Positions 13,340-24,722 of a stretch of DNA of 64,000 nucleotides are shown piece by piece (the first letter of the stretch is position 1; every line of letters begins with the position of its first letter). The DNA comes from Pithys albifrons albifrons (taxonomy: Eukaryota; Chordata; Aves; Passeriformes; Thamnophilidae). A model generated the notes under the pieces. That model was given only the letters and a program-made list of their open reading frames with translations, ran no database searches and was not told the DNA's origin. The stretch is taken from contig NC_092471.1 in NCBI RefSeq assembly GCF_047495875.1, forward strand, positions 15,025,001 to 15,089,000, read 5' to 3'. Made by a program: the position numbers and the translations under genes.

Positions 13340-13393
13340 GCCCTGGCTTCTCTTGCTGCCCTGGCTTGTGTTTTTGCCCTGGCTGTGATCTCC
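13340..13393 (+). repeat. Three copies of an 18-bp tandem repeat
   Basis: GCCCTGGCT recurs at 13340, 13358 and 13376, an exact 18-bp period. The second halves of the units are diverged and T-rich. Because 18 is divisible by 3, the open frame through it shows a six-residue CPG-type repeat; that follows from the period and is not evidence of a protein. Confidence 0.75.
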
Positions 13394-15630
13394 AGTGAAG
13401 ATGTGGAATGCAGGACAGGGGAAGGGATGAAGACATCTTAACTGCCTTCCCATACAGCACATCCAGAAATACTTAAATTACTTGTTTATTGTGAGTGAGA
13501 AATTCAAAGGGGAGAAATAGGAAAGGTCAGAAGCTTAAAATAGTTCATATACAGTAAAAACTACTTTTTTTTTTTAAAATGCACACTTATTTGACAAAAA
13601 GTACTCACCAGTTATCATAAAACCACCAAACATAACTGAAACTCAGATTTTCCATTAAAGTCAGTTCAATGAAAACTTTCTCATCAAAATTTTTCCTGTG
13701 TGCCCTTTCATTTGGCTCCCAGTGACACTTGCAGCTGTTATGGACCAGACTCTTGAAATGGGTTTTGTTTGAAGAAGTCATTTACTTAGCTACTGGCACA
13801 CTCTTCCAAGAAAGGTTTCCTGGGGATTCAGCTATTCTTGTCTAAGTAAAAGTATTAATAAATAAATAACCATGTAAAATGAAACAACCAAACTGAAACC
13901 AAGAGATAGCCAAACTGAAGATGATGGAACCTTGCTTTTAACAAGACCCTTGAAGTCTGCAGAAGATGAATATTCTCATTCTTTGCAGTTTGGATACTGA
14001 AATCATGTTGCCAAAGCTGCTGCTTCAAATTTGCATGAAGCAATAGCAGTGTTTCCTGCATTTCCAATGCAGCATCAAGGTTAGTTTAAACAGCAGAAAG
14101 TCTGGTTACCTCTCACTTCTGAATTATTATAAAGATCAGGATAAAATTTAAGAAAACAAAATACTAATACAAAACAATACTTATTTTCCACTGCAGAGTG
14201 CACTGTCAAAAAAACCTTCACTGCTGCAGAACTTTGCTACAAATCCCCTTCCAAATACATTCCAAAGAACTATTTTCATGTTGGTTGGGAAGTAATGATT
14301 CGTCTCACATGATGACTAAACCACCTTTTGAAAATTAATTAAACTTTAAGCTCATTTAAAAATGTAGCAGTTATTAAGAGTGATTGCAAATGTTCCTAGG
14401 CAGATAGTGATTTTACTGTCTTCTCACTAAACATCAGTTGTACGTATGGTTCAGGATGTATCCATGGAGAAAGAAAAGAAACTATGGTTAGAGTTCAAAA
14501 TCATGGCACTTTCTGAAATTAAATATTATTTCCTATTTTCTGAATGTTGCACCATACCTGGGCTCTTAGGGAGCCAGTGAAAGAGTAGCATGTGTCCAGT
14601 ATGCTTCCAAATTACAGATAATTGATACAATGATTCTTGAAAATCAACACAAAAAATGAGGGTAAGTGGTACAGGAGATTTAACTGGATCTCTTGAAACT
14701 TTGCAATTTTTTGGTTTGTACAAAAGTTTTGTACTTTCAGGTAATATAAATAATCATCTGAAACTGGACTTTATTCTCTATTCAAAAATGCACTGGGTAA
14801 TTGGTGCAGGTCCTTAATGGAAGACTAAATAATACAAGAGAACTGAGCCTGATAAACAAGCCTGTCACCTTCAAATATTTAGAGGAAAGGCTATCCCAGC
14901 AGTCTCCTGAGAGGCTGTTGCCTACAGGCATTTGCAGTGGAAGGTGGGGCTTGGGCACACACCCAAATGGGGACACAACTAGAGGGAAAGGTATTCTGCA
15001 GAGGGAAGAGGACACTTTGATGTCCTCAACACATTGTGAGCTCTGCATTCACAAATACTTTCTGTAAATCACAAATTTATAGTTTAATGTCCCACGTGTT
15101 TCCTCATGTCTCCTCCCTCACCTCCCCCCAGAATCCATAGCATGAATCAACTTTAAGCTTTACGAACAGAGAGTTTTGGTCCATGTTCAGTGTTTTTGTT
15201 TTGTATTTCACCCTCTACCCTTCAAATCCTGCTGGAGGCATCTCATTTGAGCAGCTCCTTTAAATGTATTCACAGTTAGTGTGTTAATCTCTGTCTCTGA
15301 GACAAGAAAGAGAATTGCACAACAATTAAATACATTCCTACTCAATCGTTCAGCCTTGAGTAGGACCAGCAGTACACACAACAATAAATACTTATTTTTC
15401 AGGGGTTTGGTGTGACAAATATCTTTACAAGGACATTTCCTAATGCATATCTTCATGAACATTATTGCCTGCTTTAAAATGTGCATCTGGTTCATTACTG
15501 ATATTTATACACAATATCAACTGAAATGACTGCTTATTTTAATTCAGTGCACTTCTGGATTCCTCAAGTTTGCTCTATGATTCATAGTAGGCATAAAAAA
15601 TTAATAGGCATCTAATTAAACATATAATTC

Positions 15631-15660
15631 ATTGAGATTAATTGTGGAATTAATCTCAGT
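15631..15660. repeat. Hairpin: 13-bp stem, 4-nt loop
   Basis: ATTGAGATTAATT, loop GTGG, then AATTAATCTCAGT. Twelve of 13 positions pair as Watson-Crick; the remaining one (T with G) would be a wobble pair in RNA. It lies 49 bases before the second hairpin. Confidence 0.75.
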
Positions 15661-15709
15661 AAAAGTGTACATCCTAAAGAAAGATCTTTTCTACTGAAGA
15701 TATAGTACT

Positions 15710-15750
15710 GAAGATATATTGTACCATGAAAAATGGTATAATATATCTTC
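15710..15750. repeat. Hairpin: 18-bp stem, 5-nt loop
   Basis: GAAGATATATTGTACCAT (15710-15727), loop GAAAA, then ATGGTATAATATATCTTC (15733-15750). Seventeen of 18 positions are Watson-Crick pairs and one is T-G, a wobble in RNA. Partial pairing seems to continue outward, so the fold may span about 15690-15770. It is shorter than most transposon inverted-repeat structures and lacks an obvious flanking duplication. A precursor-microRNA-like fold, a mirror or cruciform site, or chance in AT-rich DNA are all possible. Confidence 0.75.
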
Positions 15751-18700
15751 TTTTATCATAAAATCAGATAAAAGTAAAACATGGTAATTGTTGTTTGTTA
15801 TAACAAGACATAATAGAGAAATGAGAGAATTAAGAACAGAAAAGAACATATATTATCTTACCAACTGTTTGAATTCACAACTGGTTAACATTAGACACTG
15901 GGATTAAAAAAAATAAATGCAATATTTCCAGGAAACTACTGCATTATACGAAATACTTGAACCAGGGAAATAGAAGGTTTGTTGACAGGCAAGTGAGTGT
16001 AAATGGAATGGAACAGGATGTCTTTTGAGATGTTTAGAGTGTCCTGGCCAAATAGGTTTGTCATTGACCACGCAAGCTGACAGTGGTTTGATTAGCCAGC
16101 AAAAGCTGATCCATTTGCCAAGGGATGTATTTATGTTTCCCAGTTTTTGCTGCTTCTATTTTTGCCATTACTTTTGTTCCTTTTTGATACAGGAGTTCTT
16201 TGTAGATGAAAAATGTTTTTTGTGGTAACAACCCATTGTGTGACTTGAAAGGGCTTTTAAAGTATTTTATCAAGGTCCTAAAATGATATTCCAGGTTAGC
16301 CAATGTTTAGACCTGCCCTAGGTCAGGCTGTATTGGTGTTTAGAAACCACTCACAGAAGTCCATGGCAGTGTTTTTCACAGCAAGGTGTAGAGATCATTT
16401 CAATCCACACCTTATGCACTGTTACTGAGGAGGTAATTCTGTAGTAGTGCACAGGAGTACACCAGAAAGGGACTGGAAAATGCAACAACCACTTGAAATA
16501 GCAGTGGGACATTTGAAAACTCAGAGTGCAACTGCTTGTGCTGGAATTGGAATTTTTACTCTGTGTCTGATAATCTCAGCTGCTGTAGATCTGTGTTTCA
16601 CCCCAAATGTAAGAGTAACGTACCCAATACAGCATTTCCCTGCTTTTTATGCTGGTGGCTGTTAGAGTCTTGAGGTCAAGCATTTTCAAATTGAATTTGG
16701 TCAACACTTTTTGAATGTCAGCACTCTGAAATTATTTTGTCCTCTCTTACTTCTGTACATAATAAGAGGAAAAATAGCAGATCAACTCAAAGGGTCATAT
16801 GAGAAGCTGGACCAGGGACACCAACAGGTACTTAGTTTTCAACCTCTGCACTGTTTTGTATCAAAGGTTCTAAAGCTCAGATATGAGTTATCAAAACAAA
16901 CAAACAAAAAATCTTGGCTGTCTAATGATTATCAGGGAAAAATATCTCGAGTCCTGCTTAAAGAATTTGCTTGGAAAAATTTGCTTGGAAATATTGGACA
17001 GATATTGGATCACATATGAAAAGTATATAGCTATGTATAGATAAGTATATATATTTTAGTATTGTTAACAGGATAACTAAATTTAACTTAATTTAAAAAT
17101 TTTTCTAGTGATTTTATCTTTTATATTTACCTTATAAAGGACACATTATCTCATTAGAAAACAAAGGAATTTTGACAGGTGTAGCTAGAAAAAAGTTGAT
17201 CTGGTAAGAAGGATCAAGGTGAAAGTTAGGAGAAATAATCTAAATTGTAAGATTTTCAATGACTTTTTCTGATTTAAAATGCTATTAGTAAGTCCTTGGC
17301 TTCTCAAAAAATAGAAGGTTGAATACAGTAGAGGTGAGAAAATCTCCATATAACATTGCTTGTGAACTGTACAGCAAAAGGTGGAGGCAACATGGAGTGA
17401 AAATTTGTTTTGGTTGGGGTAAAAGCATAAATTTGAGAATTAAGCAGGAAATTGAACTTGAGATACATTAGGTACTTGACTGTAAGAGTAGTGCTAGATG
17501 GAGTATGGAGTCATAAAGAAGTGGAGCTGCTTGTTTAAAGTCAACTTGCAAATTGATTGCCTGGAAATCACTGTTGTGTGTCCAGAGGAGCAGGTTTATC
17601 ACATGACTGCCATGGCCCCTGGTCTTTACAGTGTTAGACACCTCATTTTGCTGGTCCTTGGGCAGACTTTCTTTTGCAAGGAAATATGGTGCACTTTAAC
17701 TGGTTCCCTGGTCTTGGCTATCCATGTGCTTGGCACATTTGTTGCAGGACAGTTACATCCTGCTTGATACCTTAACGAAAAGAGCAGCCTTCCCAGTGTT
17801 TTTCTGGCTCTATATACCATTTCTACATGAATTATATCCTTGCTGTCACATGTGGAATTGAAACAGTAGGGCATTTCTGCAGACGAATTATTCTTTTCTG
17901 AAAGCAACATACAGCATTCCTCAAACAAGGTAATAAAGCTGTGTTGAGATGTTGTAATTCTCTTCTACAAGACATTGCTTTCTCATTCTGGAATCATTAA
18001 AAATCACCCACCAAATCAATGAGTCTCATTAGAAATCTGCCGTTTTGCTGAATGCTATTGATTTAATGTGTTTTAGGAATCCCTATTAACCATTAGTTAA
18101 TTAAACACATGACAGTTATATAGATTAGGTAAATCTGACTACTATCTCAGGGAGCTCAGAATAGATTAAATGATTATCATGTAAGATGCTTTTAATTAAA
18201 AGACACAGTTTAGATACCTTACACCTTCTAAAGCTTATATGATAAAGACTTCAACCAACAGTAATTATATATTCATAATACAAGTATTGTATACAAAAAA
18301 ACTAAATAAATGCCTCATAGGTTAAAAAGCAGTTTTTGCAGTTGTTATGGTGTATGACCTGCTTAAATCAGAAAGGCAATGTTTTGCTGGAGAGACTTTT
18401 TTCTATATGACAAATGCATAATTCCTAAGCCTTGCAATCAGGTTCCAGCAGGCCAGCAATGTGCAGGCACAACTGATGCAGCCAATGAACCCTTGCACTC
18501 CTCCGAGCCTCACAACATCCACGTTGGCTGTAGTGATCCCAGAGCCTCTTCTCTTGGCTCAGATCTCCAGTTCTTTAAATGCTGCGGTTTGGTGTTTGTC
18601 TCTCAGAAAGGTAGATGTGAACTGAGGAAACCTTGTTTCTTCCTCCTGTCTCTCCCTTCTGACACTTTAGTTACTAGTTAGGTGCAAATGGCTCCTTCTA

Positions 18701-19792
18701 TTGCAAAAAGTAGGAATTAGGACTAAGGAGTCTATAAATCCGATTCCATCACCCATTCTGAGGTGTGAGAATCTTTCCAGTAAAAAATAAGTGTATTTCA
18801 GTGATTTTTCTGAATAAGAATTCAAGTAATATCACCCTTGGGACAGAAGAAATTTTGTCTGAGACACAAGCCTGAATTTTCTAAACAAATTACATTTTCG
18901 GTATTCAATAATGTTCCTTAAAAACTTCCTTGTACCTCCTATTTTCATCTATCTTTTTAGAAAAAGGGAGCTGAATACTCTCTTTGCATACACTCAAAGA
19001 TTAAAGAGAAGCCTTTTTTAAACCATTGTGCCATTCTTTTAATCGGTATTTGCAGAGATTTTAAAACAGAGGAAGAAAAATGTCAGTGTTTACCACATAA
19101 TTCTACTGAATTGTTGATGGTTCCTTGTGAAATCCAACTGAATGAAATGCCCTGAAATAGTAGTGTTTGCTCTAAAGAGGTTTCATTTCATGTTTCTTGT
19201 TCACTAATAATTTGAAAGAAGACACTTTACTTGTGTACTGGGTTTTCTTAGCTCTAAATACCCTTTCTCTTCTTTTTGAGTGCTTTTCAAATGAAGCAGC
19301 CTGTGTTTCCATTGCAGAACACAGTGTACTGAGAAGCACTGTTGGAAACTAATTAATTGAATAATTTCTAAATCATTTGCTTAGGCTTAAGCAGTGAAAA
19401 GACTTGGGTGCTGTAAAGCTCAGCACCAAAGCTGATATTTCAAGGCAGTTTTCAATTCACTCTCTAACCAAATTAGGCTAAAAAACATTCAGTGTCTTCC
19501 CTCATGAACTATTCTTAGTGACTTTTTCCAAGGCTTTCTTCCTTCACATCATAATTATTTTAAGTGTAATTATACTCCACTACTGTTATACTGAAATTAA
19601 CCATGCTCCTACATTGTTGTTCCATATGCTTTACTAAAGCTTCCTGTTTCTTCCACTGTAAAAAGACCATCTGACATGTGTATTTCTGTGAGAACTGCAG
19701 ATACAGGGGTTTATGACTTCTGTAACTTGCATTAATGTTACCAACAGAGGGATAACTTTTACCATGTGCCCTCTTCCTCCCCAACTCTGCCT

Positions 19793-19847
19793 ACACATAC
19801 ATATATACAGAGATATATGTATAGGTGTATATATGTGTGTGCATATG
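19793..19847. repeat. AT/GT-rich degenerate microsatellite
   Basis: Alternating ACATACATATATAC, GATATATGTATAG and GTATATATGTGTGTGC units form a degenerate purine-pyrimidine alternating tract. It accounts for the repetitive short open frames that overlap it. Confidence 0.7.
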
Positions 19848-21750
19848 GCCTGTTGTCAGTTTGCACCTTTGTGGATCCTCTGCAATGAAAAAGGCCTGTG
19901 TCTCTGGAATTATTGCTGTAACTGTGCAAACATTTTCAGTATCTGTTCTAAGTGCTGGTGTTATTTCACTGAATAACTACTTTTGTGCTATAGCCCAAAC
20001 TTGTACCTGCATTTCCTGGATGAAAGAGTTTGTGCTGGACTGCAGATATCCATGTTCTTATGCCTACATCTAAGGCAGCCATCACAGCTCCTCTCACAGA
20101 GGGGAGAGTAGAAATGGGCACTTCAAGAGATTTTTTTATCTCATCTAAAGATGGATTACTAGAATAGTTCAGCAAAACTGTGTTTTAGAAGTGCCTTTTC
20201 TTTCCCTTATCTATAAAGAGAGTCTATAGTTAGATCAGACATAGATGGTTACATCACAGAAGTCTAAAGATAGGTGATATGGATCCCACGTTAAAATTTG
20301 GTGTCTGCAAAATTTAGGTCTAATTTTAAGGAATGCAACACATTTCTAAAGAACACTTTGAAGGGGACTGGGCCGCAGATTTTTTTTATTATTATTTTTG
20401 CTAGAACTTACCAACGGTTTTGATTTCTCACCCTGGATCTTGTCCATACAAGAAACTTATCAGCAGCCATAAAAAAAAGAAAAGTACTTTTTTATACCTA
20501 TTAATTTGAACAGTTAACTGAACTCAATGTATTAAAAAAACCCAAAAATTTATAATCTGCATTAAACAAAGAAATCTGAAATTAAAATAATTTCATTGCC
20601 TCCATGGATACAAAAGTCTACTTCTGATCATAATCTGACAAGACAGCTAATGCTTTGGTGCTGTGTAAGGTGTGGAGAACCTCTTCTTGTTAAAAAAAGA
20701 ACATCAAAGAAAAAAAGTCTTTGATTGGCAGGAATATAACATCATTAACATATTTGTTACAGGCTTTCAAAATCCACTCCCTTAGGTGACTCCATTCCAA
20801 GCTTTCTATCAGTTTTTGCCTTCCCCACAAGTAACTAAGATAATGTCCTGGTTCCACTGAAACCTCTGAGAGTCTCCACCAGTGAGGCTTCTCTTCCATC
20901 TGACTGGAGTGGTGCAAGAGCACTAAGGGCTGATGTCCTAATTTGGGCTCTCCTTACTAGGAGGCTCAAGAGGAGTGTTTTAGATCAGTCAGTGCCAATA
21001 TGTGAGATACTTCAAGAAAACAAACACATGCATGCCCCTCTTAACCAGACCCTATGACTTGTTCTAGAAACTGGGTATTTTGAGGTACAGAAGTTAGCCC
21101 AGATAGTTTAAAGTTTCTCATGACTTTTTAACTGGCATCTAGGCAATGTGTAAAACCCCAGCTGAGAGTCTTTAATCTGTCTTATTCACCACAAAATTGA
21201 AGTATAGATTAAAGCTATATGCAATGTTTGCTCAAAGATCAAGAGATGAACATGCCTTTGATTCGAAAGGTAAAATTAATGCCCAAGAAAACCACACCAT
21301 GACCTTTAGGTGTCTCCTCCATTATTGAGCCTGTCAAGTTAGGCTTAGCAGAGAGTAAACTTGATTATGGAGAAAATTTCTCTTTTAATGTACAAACAGT
21401 AATGTGTTGGCTAAGGCATTGCCTCAGGTGTGAGGGGTTCATGTCCTCATGACAGATACATCATTGTGGAGGTGATGAGGAAGTTAATTCACTGGACTTG
21501 TGCCTGACAGCCTTGGGATACAAGCTCTTTGTTGCTGGTGAGTTACTGAGTGGCATTGGACACATTTCAGTCTTGAACTTCAGTGCTTTAATAGTGACTC
21601 TAAGAAATTTTACATGTTATTTATGTAAATTGTATGGTCACAGGTTATGTGTTTTACGTTCAGTGAGTCTTTGGGTAACTCATGAAACAGGTGCCCAAAT
21701 CTCTTTCTTCCAGTCAAGACCCTAAATGCATGGTGAATTAATTGTATATT

Positions 21751-22001
21751 TCAGGGGATGTTTAGATGTGATATTAGGAAAAATTTCTTCACAGAAAGGA
21801 TGGCCAAGCATCATAACAGGCTGCCCAGGAAAGTGGTAGAATCACTGTTCCTGGAAATATTCAAAACCTGTGTAAGTATTCAAAACCTGTGTAGATGTGA
21901 TGCTTAGGGACATGGTTTAGTGGTGGACTTGACAGTATTAATGGTTGGACTCAATGATCTTAGAGGTCTTTTTCGACCTTAATGATTCTATGATTCTATA
22001 T
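21751..22001 (+). mobile_element. CR1 LINE fragment (3' end), plus strand
   Basis: The sequence from about 21751 reads as the CR1 3' region in sense orientation. It has GGTTGGACTCAATGATCTTA near 21943-21962 and ends in the tail AATGATTCTATGATTCTAT. About 250 bp are kept, 5'-truncated. An internal 19-bp direct duplication (ATTCAAAACCTGTGTA at 21859 and again at 21878) looks like replication slippage after insertion. Moderate divergence suggests middle age. Confidence 0.92.
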
Positions 22002-24305
22002 TCTCTCATTCTGAATTACTTAAAACTGAATTCCTCTCACTCCTACCTGACACAAGGAAAATTATTACAGGAAGGTGAACAGCACACCCATTGCTGAAGA
22101 TTGAACCCTGACACTCCAGTCAAGATGGAGGTCCCATAAGGTCTAGGCATATTTTGAGGCAAAGCTTTGAAAATTTGAGTTTTGGTGTGTGTTGTTATTT
22201 TTCTATTTATTTTGTTTTGGTTTGGGTTTTGTTGGTGAAAAATCTGACACCCCTAAGTATAAACACCTCTCCTGAAGATTGCTTTTGTGGATTTCAAGCA
22301 TGTCATTCTTTCTTTGCTGTGAGATCTTCAGCTTCAGGACTTTTACCAACTTCTGTGATCTGGAGGGGGAATATCTTAAAGACTGTAAGATATATAGATA
22401 TGTAGTGGTAATGGGAGCCATTTAAATACTGGCCCATTTTTATCACAGTGATAGAATAAATAGTTGACATTATTCAAAGCTACAAAGCTGATTTTATAAG
22501 AGGTTTGTATTTTTAATATTTCATTTTAAGTTATAAATTTTTTTTATTTGCACTCAAATATACCATAAAATTGTTGCAGGTCTTGTTCATACATGACTGT
22601 GAAATACGGCAAAGCAATTGTTCAATTTAAAATAGTGGGGTTTATTAGAAACAGATTATTCATAGGTGTGTCTCAAAACTTCACTAGAGCAAGTTACTCA
22701 ATTTTCTGGTTTATTTATTCATAAAGTCTGAAGTGCTTAGCAAGAAATGAAGCAAAAATGTTGAAGTACAGCACATTCGTCATTTTGATGTATCTATGGC
22801 TTATGCTTGTCAAAACATTAATCTTTTATCGGTGTTTGAAATAAAGAGGCGACTGCTCATTAGATACAACATTTGGAGAAGTGGTTGTGGTTAATTAGGA
22901 AAATGTGACTCGTTTATCGATGCTAAAAATTATTTGAATGTCCTACATATTAAAGATGTTGAGAAATAATTTTTTACTGTGAAATATCTTATTTCCTGTG
23001 ATTCAAAAGTTAAAACTTTATTTCCAGATTCTTAGATGTATTTGGATTTGCAATTTCCATTGATCTCAGTAGGGGCTTGTTTCCAACTAATTAAGTTCTA
23101 GGAATTTCCTTTCTCTCTACTGATATTACACATACTTAGGGACAGTACTCAAAGGCCTAGCTCCTTCAGAGTAGCTCTCCTATTAGGTTCAATTATTCAT
23201 CAGGGACATATTCTAAAGTTAATCCGGACTATTCTTGTAGCTTTTTTTTCCCCCCATGTGGTTTGTTCATCCCTAATCTGATTTCATTTACCCAGGGAGA
23301 TACCCTGCTTTAGAGGTGATGGGATCTGATAAGCACCAGAGCAATGTGAATCAGTGAACATTTTCTTGGCCTGATCCACCCACAACCTTGATAAACAGCT
23401 TATGGATGATCAAACCCATGCAGACCCCTCGCTGAGGGAGCCTGGGCTGCACACCAGGATTATATACTGAGGAGGTTCCTTATTATGTAAAGACCTGAAT
23501 CCTAATGGGGCTGATCCTTAGCCTAAAATCTCTGGCCAATGTCCAAGATTTTAATGTTCCAGTATAAACAAGTCTTTTGCTGGATGCCAAAGATACTTCC
23601 TGGAGAATTACCAGAAGAATAATTGAATGCTTAGATCCTTCAATTCAGTCATGATTGAACTTTGTATGTCCTAACAACCAACATTAGGTTGAATTGTCCA
23701 CTTCTTTCATTGCAGTCAGTGTGAATTTTGCTACAGTAAAAGATGAGAAGGGAATGGGGTCCTAGGGGAGCTTATAAGAAGAAGGGTGAAAAAAAAAGGT
23801 CTAACATAGTGTCAAACTGAGATTTGTACTGTGGAATCAAAGATTATCACAAGGCTAGGGAAAATAGGAACCATGAAGTATACTCACTGGAAACCACACC
23901 ATTCTTGTCTTTTTGAGGGGCAAAAAACTAAACAAACAGAGTTCCACTGTGTAAGAAGAATGCTGGTTGACACAGAAAAATATCCTCCAGTGATTAAGTC
24001 GTACAGGATTTACAAAGGAGTTTAGCTGTGGTGGTCTGGTTCTACAGTTATTTGAAATTGAACACATTGTAGAGGTAAAAACCTCAAGCTCAAGATCATT
24101 AGCAAAGTACAACATCAGAATATTTTAATTTCTTTTCTTGACTTTGGCATGTATGGAGATGCCTGAAATTTGGGGGCGGGGGGAGGAGGGGGGAGGGGGG
24201 AAGAAAGGAAAAAGAAAGAATGTTTTACTGAGTTGCAGGTAATACTTGCAATAGAAGATCTGAACTGAACTGATTTCATTGGGGCTATGAAATCTGAATT
24301 TGTGC
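22002..24305. other. Gene-free stretch with possible conserved block and G-rich tract
   Basis: No gene seen. It holds a T/G-rich tract (22206-22236), a CpG-containing AT-rich block at about 22800-23030 that resembles a conserved non-coding element, and the G-quadruplex-type tract at 24172-24200. TATATAC near 23461 is a possible TATA-like motif, with no gene structure to support it. Confidence 0.55.
24172..24200 (+). repeat. G-rich tract with G-quadruplex pattern
   Basis: Runs of 5, 6, 6 and 6 G at 24172-24176, 24178-24183, 24188-24193 and 24195-24200 are separated by C, AGGA and A. This satisfies the usual rule of four G-runs of three or more with loops of 1-7 bases. An A/G-rich tail follows to about 24220. 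It lies about 100 bp upstream of the decayed LTR. A 24125-24397 minus-strand frame with a proline run is just this tract read in reverse. Confidence 0.85.
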
Positions 24306-24722
24306 TGAACACAGTGTGGATAATGCAGTGATGTTTCTGCTATTGCTGAGTGGGGCTTACGCAGAGCCAAGGCCTTTGCTGCTCTCTGTGCTGCCACCCT
24401 GGGGGTGCCTGGCAGGTTGGGAAGAGACTCTGCCAGGACAGGTGAAGATGTTTGGAGTCATGGGGTTTGTCTTCCCAAGTCACCTGTGACAGGGCCCTGG
24501 TCCCCTAGGGATGCTGCACACCTGCCTACCCATGGGAATTGGGGAGTGAATCCCTTGCTTTGTACTGCTGGCATGCGTGGCTTTTGCTTTCCCTGATCAA
24601 ATTTTATCTCAGTCCACGAGTTTGCTCATTTTTACCTGTTCAATATCCTCCCCGATGCTGCTGGTGGGGCAGTGGGCACATGGCTCTGTGGTACTTGGTG
24701 CTGGCTGGGGTTAAACCAGACA
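24306..24722 (+). mobile_element. Decayed endogenous retrovirus LTR, related to the 10.9-kb LTR
   Basis: The last part (GGTGCTGGCTGGGGTTAAACC, ending near 24722) repeats the 3' end of the LTR at 10908-11364, and the upstream sequence follows an avian LTR I recall. Landmarks are GCCAAGGCCTTTGCTGC near 24368, TGCCTACCCATGGGAATTGG near 24523, and GCTTTCCCTGATCAAATTTT near 24586, where the family's poly(A) signal ATTAAA appears as ATCAAA. The 5' end is not clear: no TG start or target duplication was found, so the start is approximate. It looks older than the other two LTRs, and no retroviral genes adjoin it. Confidence 0.8.

Larger units (their letters stand above)
12142..21750. other. Gene-free AT-rich stretch with small repeats and hairpins
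   Basis: About 9.6 kb without a recognisable gene. It contains an A16 run (13203-13218), three copies of an 18-bp unit (13340-13393), two tight hairpins (15631-15660 and 15710-15750), an AT/GT-alternating tract (19793-19847), and an AT-rich block at about 18000-18240 with homeodomain-type TTAATTAA-like motifs. Open frames are at most about 100 codons and occur on both strands with no recognisable domain. Confidence 0.6.

Noticed and set aside
19793..19847. Possible CRISPR-like or satellite array
   Set aside because: Units are short, degenerate AT/GT alternations without spacers, and the host is eukaryotic.
24125..24397. Minus-strand frames with a proline run
   Set aside because: They are the reverse reading of the G-rich tract at 24172-24200 and the start of the LTR.
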